From Sciurus carolinensis (Eukaryota > Chordata > Mammalia > Rodentia > Sciuridae): a stretch of 64,000 bases of DNA. The notes under the pieces were generated by a model. It was not told where the DNA came from, did not search any database, and worked only from the letters and a program-made list of their open reading frames with translations. Shown here in pieces: positions 1-9,953 of this stretch. Within the stretch, counting starts at the first letter, position 1. Every line of letters starts with the position of its first letter. The translations under genes were made by a program, and so were the position numbers. The stretch spans positions 138,402,596-138,466,595 of the forward strand of contig NC_062222.1 of assembly GCF_902686445.1 (NCBI RefSeq), in the 5' to 3' direction.

Positions 1-24
1 GGCCACCTGGGCCACCTGGCTTGT
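1..24 (-). CDS. HGFAC: HGFAC exon 5, partial (start of first EGF-like region)
   Basis: A possible acceptor, CCACAG, sits at 30-25 on the minus strand. It is followed by 24 nt that read D-K-P-G-G-P-G-G when joined in phase 1 to exon 4. In the family, a short glycine/proline linker precedes the first EGF-like domain here. The exon is cut by the window edge before any EGF cysteine, so this is a placement from phase and context only. The pyrimidine tract is modest. Confidence 0.4.
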
Positions 25-48
25 CTGTGGCCAGAGGGCCGGCTCTCA

Positions 49-63
49 CCACTAGGGGGCGCC
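49..63 (+). promoter_or_regulatory. CTCF-like motif, plus orientation
   Basis: The 15-mer CCACTAGGGGGCGCC is close to the CTCF core consensus. It lies in HGFAC intron 4. Occupancy is inferred from sequence only. A second strong match in the opposite orientation lies at 59,984-59,999. Confidence 0.6.
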
Positions 64-298
64 CCAGCCCCAGAGAGGGTGAGGCCCTGCTGGAAGGGGC
101 ACCCTTGCTGAACCCAGGGTTGATGGCTCCTTTCCCAAAGCCATCTCCAGGGCCAAAGCCCAGCTGCTCCTCCGCTCCAGGCAGGACCTGGCCCAGGTCA
201 GCAGCCTCCCTTGGCCCTACCCCACTCAGCACTTGGACCCCGGCACCCCCAGCTCACACACCTCACCGCAGCCCCACCTAGACACACCCCGCACCCAC

Positions 299-378
299 CT
301 GGGTCCTCCAGAGGCAGGGCAACCTCCACACAGTAGCCCCAGGCCCTGTCCCGGTCATAGTTGTGAGTAGTAGCACAC
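299..378 (-). CDS. HGFAC: HGFAC exon 4 (second half of fibronectin type II domain)
   Basis: This 80-nt exon begins after CCCAG at 379 and ends before GTGGGT. It enters in phase 2 and leaves in phase 1. It encodes the conserved run CATTHNYDRDRAWGYC, the last two cysteines and the aromatic core of the fibronectin type II fold, then a proline-rich linker. Together with exon 3 it gives the four cysteines expected of the domain. The match to HGFAC rather than to other FnII proteins rests on this run plus the exon 1 signal peptide. Confidence 0.92.
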
Positions 379-508
379 CTGGGAAGCAATGCTGGGAGTG
401 ACAAGGGCCAGCCCCAGGCCCCAGGCCCCCTCCCGGCCTCCCACGCAGCTCCAGTCACTCATTCCACCTGCCCTGCAGGCTGGGCAGGGCCCACAGCCAG
501 GGACCCAC

Positions 509-605
509 CACTTCCTGCGGGCGCTTCCCTCCAGGGTGCAGGAGTGCAGCATTCGGCCTCCGTAGCGGAAGGGGAACCTGCAGGGCTGCCCGGCCTCCGT
601 GAGCA
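509..605 (-). CDS. HGFAC: HGFAC exon 3 (first half of fibronectin type II domain)
   Basis: This 97-nt exon has an acceptor CCTGCAG at 606 and a donor TG|GTGGGT that splits a tryptophan codon (phase 1 in, phase 2 out). It encodes the QPCRFPFRYGGRMLHSC segment typical of fibronectin type II domains, which in HGFAC lies N-terminal to EGF, FnI, kringle and trypsin-like domains. Two of the four domain cysteines are here. Introns 379-508 and 606-721 are short and hold nothing else that I recognise. Confidence 0.93.
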
Positions 606-721
606 CTGCAGGGGCAGCAGGGTCAGGCCCCGTTTCCACCCTCCCACCGAGTCACCCACCCCACGCCCATAGGCCCCCTGCATGTCCTCCAGGTGCAGTG
701 CAAAGCTTCCTCCCAACCCAC

Positions 722-914
722 CTTGGCCCCCAGAGCTGCTGCTAGAGGGAGCAACCCTGGCTGGGGAGGGCAGCTCTGCACCTTGGGGTCCCGCCTCCTC
801 CACCTCTGCATCCGGAGCACTCGGTGCTGGGGTCTTGGGAGTCGCAGAGGTCACAGGGATCATGGGGACCCTGGGGCTGGCTGTGGCATTAGGTCCTGGG
901 GGTTCCGTACCATT
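722..914 (-). CDS. HGFAC: HGFAC exon 2 (N-terminal propeptide linker)
   Basis: This 193-nt exon has acceptor CCTAG at 915 and donor AAG|GTGGGT (phase 0 in, phase 1 out). It encodes a low-complexity Ser/Pro/Thr-rich stretch with two N-glycosylation sequons (NGT, NAT) near its start and a serine run near its end. This fits the poorly conserved linker between the signal peptide and the FnII domain. The segment is disordered-looking and is assigned by position and phase. Confidence 0.88.
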
Positions 915-1434
915 CTAGGAGGAACCAAATACGCAGGCAGAGTGTAGGTGGGGAAGTCCCAGTCCTGAGCCTGCTCCTGTACTGGGAAGCACCTTGGAGC
1001 AGGGTCTGAGGACACTGGACGCCCTGAAGCCTCTGCTGGGCCTGCCTCCTCCCCATCCTGAGCTCAAGCCACAGTCCGGTCCAGGCATACCACCACTGGT
1101 CAGTTCTAGGGAGGATGGAGGCAGCCGCAGTCCCTCAGAGGCCCCTCCTCCTCACCACAAACACTGGGACCCACCAAGGCCTAGAGGGGCCAGACCCACA
1201 GGGCCCAGGCCAGTCGACACAGCTCCAGGAACAACTCCCAAGGTCCAAGATCAGCGCCCAGGCCAGCCCGTGCTCCACCCCCACCCCCCAGGGCTGATTC
1301 TCACCCCCAGGCCACACCCTGGGCCCCTACCCCATTCCTCCTGCCCTGGGAACCGTCTCTCTGGCCTTATCCCAGAAGCCTCGAGTGGACTCAGGGAGCC
1401 CTTTGAAACACTGCCTGGGGGCAGCGGTGCTCAC
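915..1434 (-). other. HGFAC: HGFAC intron 1
   Basis: This 520-nt GC-rich intron has donor GTGAGC at 1,434 and an AG acceptor before 914. I see no repeat, RNA gene or further exon in it. Confidence 0.85.
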
Positions 1435-1542
1435 CCCACTGGCCTGGGGCTGGGTCCCCCGAGGCACCAGCAGCAGCAGCAGCAGGAAGGTACACAGCCC
1501 AGGTGAGGGGCGGGGGCTGGGGACCCAGGCCCAGCGCCCCAT
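1435..1542 (-). CDS. HGFAC: HGFAC exon 1, signal peptide (hepatocyte growth factor activator)
   Basis: HGFAC is a secreted trypsin-family zymogen, made mainly in liver, that activates pro-HGF (known family biology). The start codon at 1,542-1,540 sits in a strong Kozak context (GCCATGG). Codons 1-36 begin MGRWAWVPSP, followed by a leucine core and a Pro-Arg boundary, a classic signal peptide. The donor GTGAGC follows Gly36 in phase 0. The leucine core is encoded largely by a CTG run (see findings). The preceding in-frame codons are read as 5'UTR because this Met matches the family start. The catalytic domain lies beyond the left edge. Visible coding length over exons 1-4 is 478 nt (159 codons plus one base). 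Confidence 0.93.
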
Positions 1543-1607
1543 GGCTCCTCCTGAGTTGGCGTGAGGGGCTGCAGGAGGCAGAGGCAAAGCCGCCAGGACA
1601 GGTGGGG

Positions 1608-1632
1608 TCAAGGTCATGTGGGAATGATTAAC
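1608..1632 (-). promoter_or_regulatory. HGFAC: HGFAC proximal promoter motifs (HNF1-like and nuclear-receptor sites)
   Basis: About 65-90 bp upstream of the HGFAC ATG, the plus strand reads TCAAGGTCA (1,608-1,616). This is a perfect extended half-site for LRH-1/ERR-type receptors, with an adjacent second half on the other strand. Then comes GGGAATGATTAAC (1,620-1,632), which has one perfect HNF1 half (ATTAAC) and a 4/6 match in the other half. Both fit liver-restricted transcription. No TATA box is evident. Function is inferred from motif match and position only. Confidence 0.5.
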
Positions 1633-2869
1633 CCTGGCTGCCTCCCATGTGCTGGGCCCTGCAGAGGGAGCCCATGTCCCCACCCCCACCCTGCTGCCAA
1701 GTCCCCTGCCTTTGCCTGGGGGCCAGCTGCCCCCACCAGACTCAGCCTGAACTGGTCCTGGACCCCACACTGTCCTTAGGCCTTGGCTTAAGGTCTCTTC
1801 CAAGAAGTCATCCCCACAGAGGCAGGTGACCATGAGAGTCCCTGGCCAGCACGGGGCCAGACCTGCATGGAGCTGGCCTCTCCTGTTGGTGAACTCGTCA
1901 TGAGAGCTGACGCTCACACTGCGCTTTGAGGCCCAGGGCTGTGGCCAGCCCCACACCGCCTGAGGGGCCTGAACACTGTCCCCACACCACAGAAGGCAGA
2001 GCACTACCAACAATGACCCCAGAACAGGCCTTTCCTGCCCTCTCCTGGACAGGCTGGGCACTTCCTCCTGGAAGTTGCTCGGCCCCTAGGCTGCCTGCAT
2101 GACCTGAGCTGGCAGGCTGTCCCTGGGTGTCTCTGGGCCAGGCAAGAGACTGGACAAGCTGGAACCTCTTCTGCAATTCCTGAGCAGCCGGCAGGGCACC
2201 TCCAGCTCCCCGAGGGTCAGTGCAGGGCTCCCCCAGGCCACCTGATCCAGGGCACTGCTCCTCTGATTCGACTGCCACCCCTCAGCCAGCCCTCCCGCCT
2301 CTCGGGGCCCCTGCCACGTGGGGGTCTCGGTTGTGTGACCAGACTCATCGCGGCCTCGGGCCTCCCACTTGCCCAGCGCCCAGGCTCAGCTGCTTCCCCG
2401 CAGCCCCCCAGACCACCCCCAAATGCCACTAAGGGCAGGGAAACTGGGTCAGTGTACCAGGAAGGGAACAAATGTGGTCAGCTGAGCGCAGCCTCCAGAA
2501 GAGCCCTGGCTCCACCAGTGGTCACCCTAAAGAGGAGATGGAGGGACAGACACGGAGACCCTGGACCCACAGCGAGGGGCGGTGCAAGGCGCACGGGGTG
2601 GGGGCTTGGTGTGGCAGGGCCACTCCTCACTACCCACAGGGTGACCAGGGCCCGGAGATGACATTTCTCTGCACATCAGAGGGCTGAGGGCTTTCCACTC
2701 CTCTGGTGCCGGGAGCTCCCTCTCCTCTCCGCCCGCCTCACCGCCCGGCTGCCCCCTTGAGCCCTCTGCCGACCTCCCAGACGTCTCCCACGTATGTTCC
2801 TGGAGGCCACGGGAACAAGGCTCCCAGGCCCGGCACCCATGTCCCCAGCACCCAGCACAAAGCCGACAC
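1633..2869. other. RGS12-HGFAC intergenic spacer
   Basis: This GC-rich spacer separates the RGS12 poly(A) region from the HGFAC promoter. I see no coding exon or interspersed repeat. The open frames across it are the kind expected in GC-rich DNA and show no recognisable domain. Confidence 0.6.
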
Positions 2870-3300
2870 GTGGCAAGTCCTCACGATGCTTTATTGGGCA
2901 GAGTGGGGCAGAGGGCTCAGAGCGCTGGTGTGGGCATCTGAGGCCAGCCCCTGTGACAAGGGTGTCCCTGCCCTCTCCCAGGGCAGCTCCGAGGGTGTGG
3001 CTGCCAAGGGGCACATGCTCCGGCTGGGCCAGGTGGTGGCCACGCGTGGGAGGCCAGGCCAGGGGCAGCTTCAGACACAGGTGGCTCGGTGTGTGCTAGC
3101 CTGGGGCTTGACCGGCTCACCCGGAACAGGGCTCAGGCCAGGGCGTCCTGACACTGGGGCCCCTGAGGTCGGAGGCCCACCAGCCCTCACCCTCCGGGGA
3201 CCCAGCATGCCACCGCCTAGCCTGGGCGCCACACCAGTGAGGAGGTCCACGTCGATGGTCCTGTTGACTGGGAGGTCTCGGCTGCCGCAGGCCCTGCCTC
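2870..3300 (-). CDS. RGS12: RGS12 distal last exon (C-terminal tail with PDZ ligand, plus 3'UTR)
   Basis: The acceptor is CCGTGACAG at 3,301, behind a C/T-rich tract. Coding sequence runs from 3,300 to the stop at 3,073-3,071 (230 nt, phase 1 in). It encodes a Gly/Pro-rich tail that starts GGRACGSRDLPVNR and ends in ATCV. The last four residues fit a class I PDZ ligand (Thr at -2, Val at 0). From memory, long human RGS12 ends ATFV and its own PDZ domain prefers such ends. The 3'UTR is 3,070 to about 2,870, with AATAAA at 2,895-2,890. The first base of the joined Gly codon comes from the donor at 9,369. The 3' boundary is approximate. Confidence 0.85.
2890..2895 (-). terminator. RGS12: RGS12 distal poly(A) signal
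   Basis: There is a canonical AATAAA on the minus strand about 175 nt after the stop codon at 3,071. Cleavage is expected near 2,865-2,880, about 1.3 kb upstream of the HGFAC start codon. Confidence 0.75.
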
Positions 3301-6300
3301 CTGTCACGGGGAGGAGAGAGGCTGTCACCTGCTGACCTGCCCCACTTCCAGGACCCACTGATGGCCCTGCACAAAGATCCACCCCAGGGGCAGGGGACCT
3401 CCAACCATGGGCCTCCGGGCCAGGGGCAGGATTAACTGTCCAGGGTGCCAGGTGCCGCCTGCCAGCACTCTGTACACCAGCCTGACACAAACAGGCCTGA
3501 GGCAGGCGGCGCTGTGCAGCACCAGCCGGGCCCGAGGCTGTGCACCATGAGGCTGGTCTGCAAGGAGGGCCCAGGGTGCCGCTGGACCTCGGGCAGTCCT
3601 CGGCCACAGGTCCTTCCAACACCCGCATCCCACTCTCGTCTCTGCCAGGCCACGCTGGGCCCTGCCCACACGGCTGAGTGGCCAGGGGATTGTTTCTGCT
3701 TGGGACACCTTCCCGAGCTCTGCCTCATTCTCCCAGGGTCCTCGATGCCAGGACTAAGTGGGGAGGTGGGAACAGCCAGTGTGGGCTAGGGTGGCAGGGG
3801 AAAAGGCGGCACAACACAGAGGGTGGCGGTGCCCTGGGTCCAGCCAGCCTCCAGCAGCGCGAGGGAGGCGTGTCCGTGAGAAGCCCCGCCCTGACGCGTC
3901 TTGCCCGCCCCACTCACACCCCGGCGGCCTGCCCTCCCTTGAGGCAGCTAAGGAAGAGGGCCGGGCCACCTATCGAGGTCCCTGTCACCTTCCCTTGGCT
4001 GTCCACCCCCTCCTGGGGCCAGTGTGGTGCCCCAATTCCTCCTGGGGACCTGTCCTTAGGCCTGGGTTGAAGGAGGCTTCACAGCTCAGCTCGAAGCTCT
4101 GCAGGCAGCTTACAGGCCAGGGTGGACAGGGACCTTGGCCAGCCCGGTGCCTGGGCTGCCTGCACTCACAGACTCCTCCAGGTCCAGAGTGCCCTCGGCC
4201 ATTTCCAATGTCTCCAGTCACCTGCCCTCTGCCCGCAGTGTCCCCGTCCCCACGTCATCAGTCCTCCCTGCTGAGATCCTCTTCCAAATTGCTCAGCAAA
4301 ATCAGCCCCAGCCTGGCCCCTTCCCCCACCCCCGCAGGCTCTGGCTGCCCAATATTGACTTAGAAGCTTCTGGACCCTGAGGTGGGCGGGCCCCATCTCC
4401 CTGCCAACCACCTTGCCCTGGGGCTACCCTTTGGCATCTGGCTGGTCCCTCAAAGATAGAGATGTGATCGTTCCAGGATGGGTCTCCAGGCCCAGCAGGT
4501 GGACACAGGGCTCATGGGTGAGACTCAGTTTGAGATTGGCATCAGCTCCCTGCACTGAGCACCCCTAGACTGAGAGCAGTGTGGTGCCACATGGGGCAGG
4601 GCGCAGGAAGTCCCAACGACCCCCTCATCATCTGAAGGGGGAGCCCCAGCCCTCAGCACGGGAGCCCCCAGGTCCAGGACCCGAGCTGCCCCATTGCACC
4701 GTGCCCACCTCACCCTCGCCCCAAGTTTTCTGAAGGCCTCACAGAGCAAGTCCTGGCCTGTGGGCAGAGGGTGTGTCCCTCTGAGGGTGCCCAGCCCTCC
4801 TCTCAGACAAGTCGAGGCAGCAGAAGAGGCTCGTCCTGGCCTCTATACATGCCAGCACTGGGACTCCCCCACGGGAGGCAGAGCAGAGACCGGAAGCTTC
4901 TCCCAGCCAGTCCTGCCAACACTCCGTTAGGGCCAGCTGGGCTCCAGCCTTGCCCCACCTGTCCCCTGCCTGTCACCGGGACCCCATGGATCTAAATGCC
5001 AGGTTACAGGATCAGGAGATGGTCATGGGCATTTGCCTAAAGCACTGCTGGGCTCTGAAAGGGCCTGCAGCCCCACAGAGCAGGAGGCCAGCTCTCCCGT
5101 GTGTACCCTGGGAGGACGGGCCCACCAGCCCCGGGCAGTCCTGTGTGCTAGGATGGGAGGACAAGGACAGGCAGCTTCTACAGGGACCGAGGAAGTGTGC
5201 ACAAGGGCAGTGCCCACCTGAGCCATGCAGCCGTCGCCTGTCACCAGCCTGCGCCAGGGCCTGCCCAGCCTTGGGCTCCTCAGAGGACCCTGGGGCTCGA
5301 GGGGCCGCCAGCAGTTGGCCTTGCCTCCGGGGGCCCCTCAGAACCTTTGCCCACACTCCCTCGGCCCAGAGCAAGGCCATGCCAGACCCTCGCCTCCAGC
5401 CCTGCAGCCCACCTCCACCTCTCCCTGCCCTGGGCTGGGTCCGCCTGTCGTCCACACAGCCCTCCCCGGGGGTCCCTGGGGAGGTGCTCAGCCCTGGCCC
5501 GGGAGCCTGGAAGCCCCATGGGGCAGCCCCCACGCTGTGTCGGCCCGCACCCCTCTGCTCTCCCCGGCACGTGCTGCCCGCGGCTGCCTGGTTGGCCCTG
5601 GGTTGCTCCCACCCCCTGTTCTGGGCCCAACGCTGGGGCAGGCCCCTCCTCACAGGGAAAGCAGGCAGCAGGCCAGGCAGGCTTGGGGTGCAGGCTCAGC
5701 CTCCACTAGCAGACTCTCCCAGGGTCCAGCTGCACTGCCCATCCGCTGCCCCAGGAGACACTGCCCTCAGCTCCGCCCCCATGCTCCAAATCATCTGTGC
5801 AGCCTGGTCCTGCCACCTTCTCTGTCGAGTGCCCCGTGTGCCCCATCAGCCCGAGGGGACAGGAGGCCTGGGCATGGCTGAAGACACTCATGACAAGAAG
5901 AGGGGCAAGTGGAGGAAGCGAGGCCAGGCCCTCTCGGGCCCTCCCATGGCAAGCCACTCACTGAGGCCCGCCAACTCCTGCTGTGCCCATGGGAGAGGCC
6001 CCACTAAACCCCCACTCTGGCTCAGGACTCCCGAGGTCACCACATGCCCAGGAGGCCCCGCCTCAGGTGGTGACAGTGACGGAGCTGGATGAGAGCTGCT
6101 CACTCACAAACCTGCAGGGGCCTCAGCTGTGGCTATGTGGGGGCAAGATCCTACAGGGCAGCGTGCAGAGAGGGCACAGTGTAGCTGAGGGGGGACACCC
6201 AGCAGGCTGGCTGCCAGTGGACACTGAGGAGGGGCTACAGACAGGAGCTCTGGCAGGGCCTCCTTCAGGGGGCCGCGGTGGCCAGTTGCAGGGCCAGAAG

Positions 6301-8463
6301 AGTGTGTCCTGGAGGGCAGGTGGCTTTGTGGGCCGCTGGCAGGTTGGGTCTCTCACTTTGGGATCTGTCCTGGATTTCTGAAAGCAGATGGAGGGGCTAC
6401 AGTGGGAGCGGCTAGTGGACCAGGTCGTCACAACCCAGGTCAGGGACTGGGGACAGTGGCCCAGCTGGTCAGCCCTCAGAACCCATGGGAAAGCCCCTGG
6501 AATGGGCTGGGTGGGCACAGGGTCCTGGTCTGCCACGGGGCAAGGCTCAGGTACAGGAAGTGCTCTGCATCTGTGGTCGGGGGGCCATCTAGGCACCGAC
6601 CACCTCTCTCTGAGACACAGTGCCTGGGACAGTGGCTGGACAGGGTCTGCCAGGGAGGCACCTCCCTCAGAAGTTCTGAACAGAGCTGGAGCCAGGCAGG
6701 GCTGTCCTCATACAGGCCTCAGGGCCAGGGAAGTGACCAGGTGGAGCAAGGGGAGGGCATGACCCCTGAACCTTGACCTCAGGCCTCAGTGCCTGCTGGT
6801 GGGTGAGCATACACATGGAGAGTCCTGGTGAGGAGCTTAGCTTAGGCCCAGGATCTGGGGATAAGACCTGGGGCTCTGCCAAGGGCCCGGGGGTCCACCT
6901 GGCCACTGGGTCACTAAGAGAGGAGTCACAGCAGTTAGAATCAGTGAGAGCACTTGGTGGAACCTGGACTGCAAGAACTGAGCAAGAGAGTCAGATCTAC
7001 GAGCAGATCCATGCTGCCCGTGAGTGAGAACGATGACAGTGCTGTCCCTAAGAAGGACAGTACAACACCGTGTTCCTACAGGCCCCTTTCCATTCCCCAG
7101 ACCTAGTCAAGTTAAGGGAAAAATAAGGGCAAGATATACACCATCTTGAAGGACGTGGCTTATGCACCGGGGCCCAGGGCGAGCAAGTGCCGTCCAGAGA
7201 AGGCCACTTTCTCACAAGTTCTCCAGCACAGCCGCTTCCCGGGAAGTCACTCAGACGAGCAGGCGGAGCGAGCTCAGGCTCACTCACCTGACCTACAGAG
7301 TCCCTCCCCGAATGGGGATGGCATGGGACTGGGGTGCTGTGGGGGGCACGTGTCACTTGTCAGCCAGCCACCAACTCGGTGAGGGAGAGGAGGCACTGCG
7401 TGGAGAAGCCCCGTGGGGGACAGGAGCCGTCAGCCTGTGCCTCGGAACTCCTGGGCAGTCCCTGGCCTCTTGTAAGCTTTCCTGGCAAACTATGACCTTC
7501 TTTAGCCTTTCTGCAACCTCCCCCACCAACCCAGCACGACTGGAGAATGATGCCCGGCCGTGAGGCCGAGGACACTGGACCTCCGTCACCAGGGCCGACT
7601 TCAGTGTAGTGCACCTCCAGAGCACCCCTGCTGGAGCTGTTCGGGCTCGAAAGGGCTCTCCAGAGAGTGGGCGGCACAGGGGAGTTGAGCCCCAGGCCCC
7701 CTGATGGGGGTCGTTGCCCAGGAAGACTGGGCAGGCCATTGGTGCCTACAGCTGACAAGCATCGCTGGGGACAAAGTCCCCCACGCCCTCTCCTGCAGTT
7801 GTCACTGCCAGGACTGCTACAGGGTCACCCTGGGTTCCTCTCTCCCCCGGGGCCGGGGACTTGCCCTCTACATGACTGTACACCACTCGCTCTGCCATGA
7901 AACACCAGGGACAAGCCGCAGAGCCTCCCAGCCGGGCACCGTGCTATGGCCCCCTGGGGTGGGAAAGCTGCACGCTCTGCTCCTGCACAGCAGCCAGCCA
8001 TGATCCAGACGCGGGGCGCAGAGCCAGCCCCAGCAGCCAAGCCGTGCGCTGAGGTGCAAGTGGAGGGGAAGAGGCGCCTCCGTCAGCTGGGGTGGATCTG
8101 GCTTCTGGCTTCAGGAACAACTGGACAACTTGGCACCCGCCACCGACCAGGCAAGGAGGGCCAGAGGCAGACGTGGGGACCAGGGGCTCTCTGGCAGAGG
8201 AACTCTGCCCACCAGGCCACGTGGGGTGGCGGGCTCCTCCCCACCTTCAAGCCCACTCCCACCCCGTCACTGGCTACGTTTGGCAGGCACGCATGAGGGG
8301 CTCAGGAACTTGTTCAGTGAATGGTATCTTTTTAAGTCTGTTAAGGTAAATCCACTTAATTTCCTCAAAATGTGCAATACTTTGCCTAGATTAAAATACA
8401 CCTATAGTGTCCTGAAGTGGAAGCACATTTTCAAGTGAAGAAGAAAGGAAAGTCAAGCCAGTC
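3301..8463 (-). other. RGS12: RGS12 last intron, distal part
   Basis: This GC-rich intron separates the proximal poly(A) site from the distal last exon. It contains long open frames on the plus strand (for example 4,950-6,092) that are Pro/Ser/Gly-rich, have no domain and are best read as composition artefacts. A short AT-rich patch at 8,325-8,460 lies just past the proximal poly(A) signal. I recognise no interspersed repeat with confidence. Confidence 0.6.
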
Positions 8464-9368
8464 CAGCGAAGAGACCTAGAGTTTATTACTCCTGGAGGAA
8501 CAGACACAGGGTGGACCGAGAGACGTCTGCAGCAGAGCAGAGGGAGGGCTGGCGCCCAGAGTGCTGTGGCCCAGCCCCAGCACCCAGGCCTCCCAAGTCC
8601 CGCTGTGCGGACGTGGAACCCGCGGAGGCTGCCCCCGGCCCCAGTAGAGGTCGACAGCACCTGATCCTGGGTGTCCCGGCCTGGGCAGTGGGACCCAGAG
8701 GACAGACCACGATGGAGGCGTTAGTGTGGGCACACGTCACCACAGCAGGCCCAGCCCGCACTCCCTGCTGGCTCCGGGTGACGGCGGCCTCGCTTCTAGC
8801 CTAGTATGTGCAGCTGTGAGCATCTGACCAGCAGGCCGAGCTGCTCACCTCCACACACCTAGCTCCACGCCACGCCTGAGGGATGCCTGGCTGCTGGAGG
8901 GCAGCCAGCACCTCGAAGCAGGGTGCCCACATGCAAATGGCTCAGGGCGGTGGTAGGTGCACCCGGCCTGCCCACCAGGCGCCCTTCAGAGCCCTGGTCC
9001 TCCTGCATGCCACAGGGCCTTGGCTCACTGGCTCAAGGCCTTCTTCTTTACCTTGAGACTGACACACTAAGAACACTGGCTCTGTAGGCCTTACAAATAA
9101 CACCCACTCAGAAGTCCCCGCCCAGCTCAGGGTGTCACTGAACGTGGCTGCTGTTCCCGTGGCACCTCTGCAGAGCAGCCCAACACCAGGGGACTGTGTA
9201 CTCCTCGGTGACCACCCTGTCAGGAGTGGACCCTGGCTGCTGCCCAGTTCCTCCTTTCAGGAGGCATAAGGCTGTGTCCCACCACTGTCTCCCTATTGAA
9301 CGCTCGAGTGGAACACGGGAGGGAGCAGGCAGGACGGCACCGGGTGCAGGGTCAGAACCTGGAGGTAC
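8464..9368 (-). other. RGS12: RGS12 alternative 3' end: retained-intron C-terminus and proximal 3'UTR
   Basis: If the donor at 9,368 is not used, the frame of the GoLoco exon continues for Pro-Gly-Thr-Ser-Arg-Phe and stops at TGA 9,354-9,352. A 3'UTR then runs to about 8,464, with AATAAA at 8,487-8,482. This would make a short-tailed RGS12 without the PDZ ligand. RGS12 isoforms with alternative C-termini are known in other mammals. That this exact arrangement is used is inferred from the donor, stop and poly(A) signal seen here. Confidence 0.65.
8482..8487 (-). terminator. RGS12: RGS12 proximal poly(A) signal
   Basis: There is an AATAAA on the minus strand about 865 nt after the retained-intron stop codon. 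It is suited to end the short-tailed transcript. Confidence 0.6.
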
Positions 9369-9953
9369 CTGGTCTCGGAGGTCCGGGTGTGTCCTGGGGA
9401 CTGGGGGATGGTGGCAGCAGCGTGCAGTTGGGGCTGCTGATGTCCCCCTCCCCCATTAGGGTCAGATCGGCCACATGCTCATCCTCCACAGTCTGGATGC
9501 CCCCAGCCTCCGCGTCCCTTGACTGCCTCTTCCAGATCTGTGCAGTGCCCTCCTGACCCTGGGGGGCACAGAGGGGCCCTCCAGGAGGATTCTGCCCAGG
9601 TGGGGTGGTCCCACAGCCCCCAGGGGGGCTGTGGGTGGAGCTGGGGCTATGGGTGGAGCTGGGGCTGTGGGCAGAGCTGGGGCTGTGGGCGGAGCCAGGG
9701 CTGGTGGTGGGGCTGTCGCTGGAGTCTTGTGCTGGCTCCCAGCTCTCACGAGGCTGGGCTGCTGGCTCCTGGCCACGGCCCGCCACAGGTCTCTTGCTAA
9801 AGCCTCTGGCAGGGGCTGGGGTGGAGAGGGCAAGCTCTGCTGAACCAGGAGGTAAGCGAAGGAACTCGGGCAACACCAGGTCTTCCTTCCTCAGCAGCCC
9901 ACGCTGGTCATCTGCTCGGTTGCTCTGAGCCTTGGAAATGAGCTCAAAAAACT
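9369..9953 (-). CDS. RGS12: RGS12 GoLoco and C-tail exon
   Basis: This 585-nt exon has acceptor CTTCCAATAG at 9,954 and a weak donor CCAG|GTACCT at 9,368 (phase 1 in and out). It opens with the GoLoco motif [20 protein letters not shown]. The DQR triad supplies the arginine that reaches the nucleotide of Galpha-i/o-GDP, giving GDI activity. [15 protein letters not shown] follows. A long Ser/Pro-rich tail carries a four-unit hexapeptide repeat (HSPSS-A/T) near 9,629-9,700, then the conserved stretch [11 protein letters not shown] and a [20 protein letters not shown] block near the end. The repeat region is longer than I remember for human RGS12. Confidence 0.93.
9629..9700. repeat. RGS12: 18-bp coding tandem repeat in RGS12 tail
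   Basis: About four 18-bp units encode the hexamers [12 protein letters not shown], ending in HSPPGG. Units differ mostly at silent or Ala/Thr positions. The plus (template) strand is a regular series of GGGG, GTGGG and GGAG blocks, so it could form G-quadruplexes. Confidence 0.85.

Noticed and set aside
1543..2061. N-terminal extension of HGFAC in the open frame upstream of 1,542
   Set aside because: The frame is open upstream, but the Met at 1,542 has a strong Kozak context and is followed at once by a signal peptide matching the family. The upstream part contains the promoter motifs.
2706..3335. 209-codon plus-strand frame over the RGS12 last exon
   Set aside because: It is antisense to a confirmed coding exon and 3'UTR and shows no domain.
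4950..6092. Long open frame (380 codons) on the plus strand
   Set aside because: It lies in a GC-rich RGS12 intron on the opposite strand, is Pro/Ser/Gly-rich with no domain, and overlaps equally long frames in other phases. GC-rich DNA has few stops.
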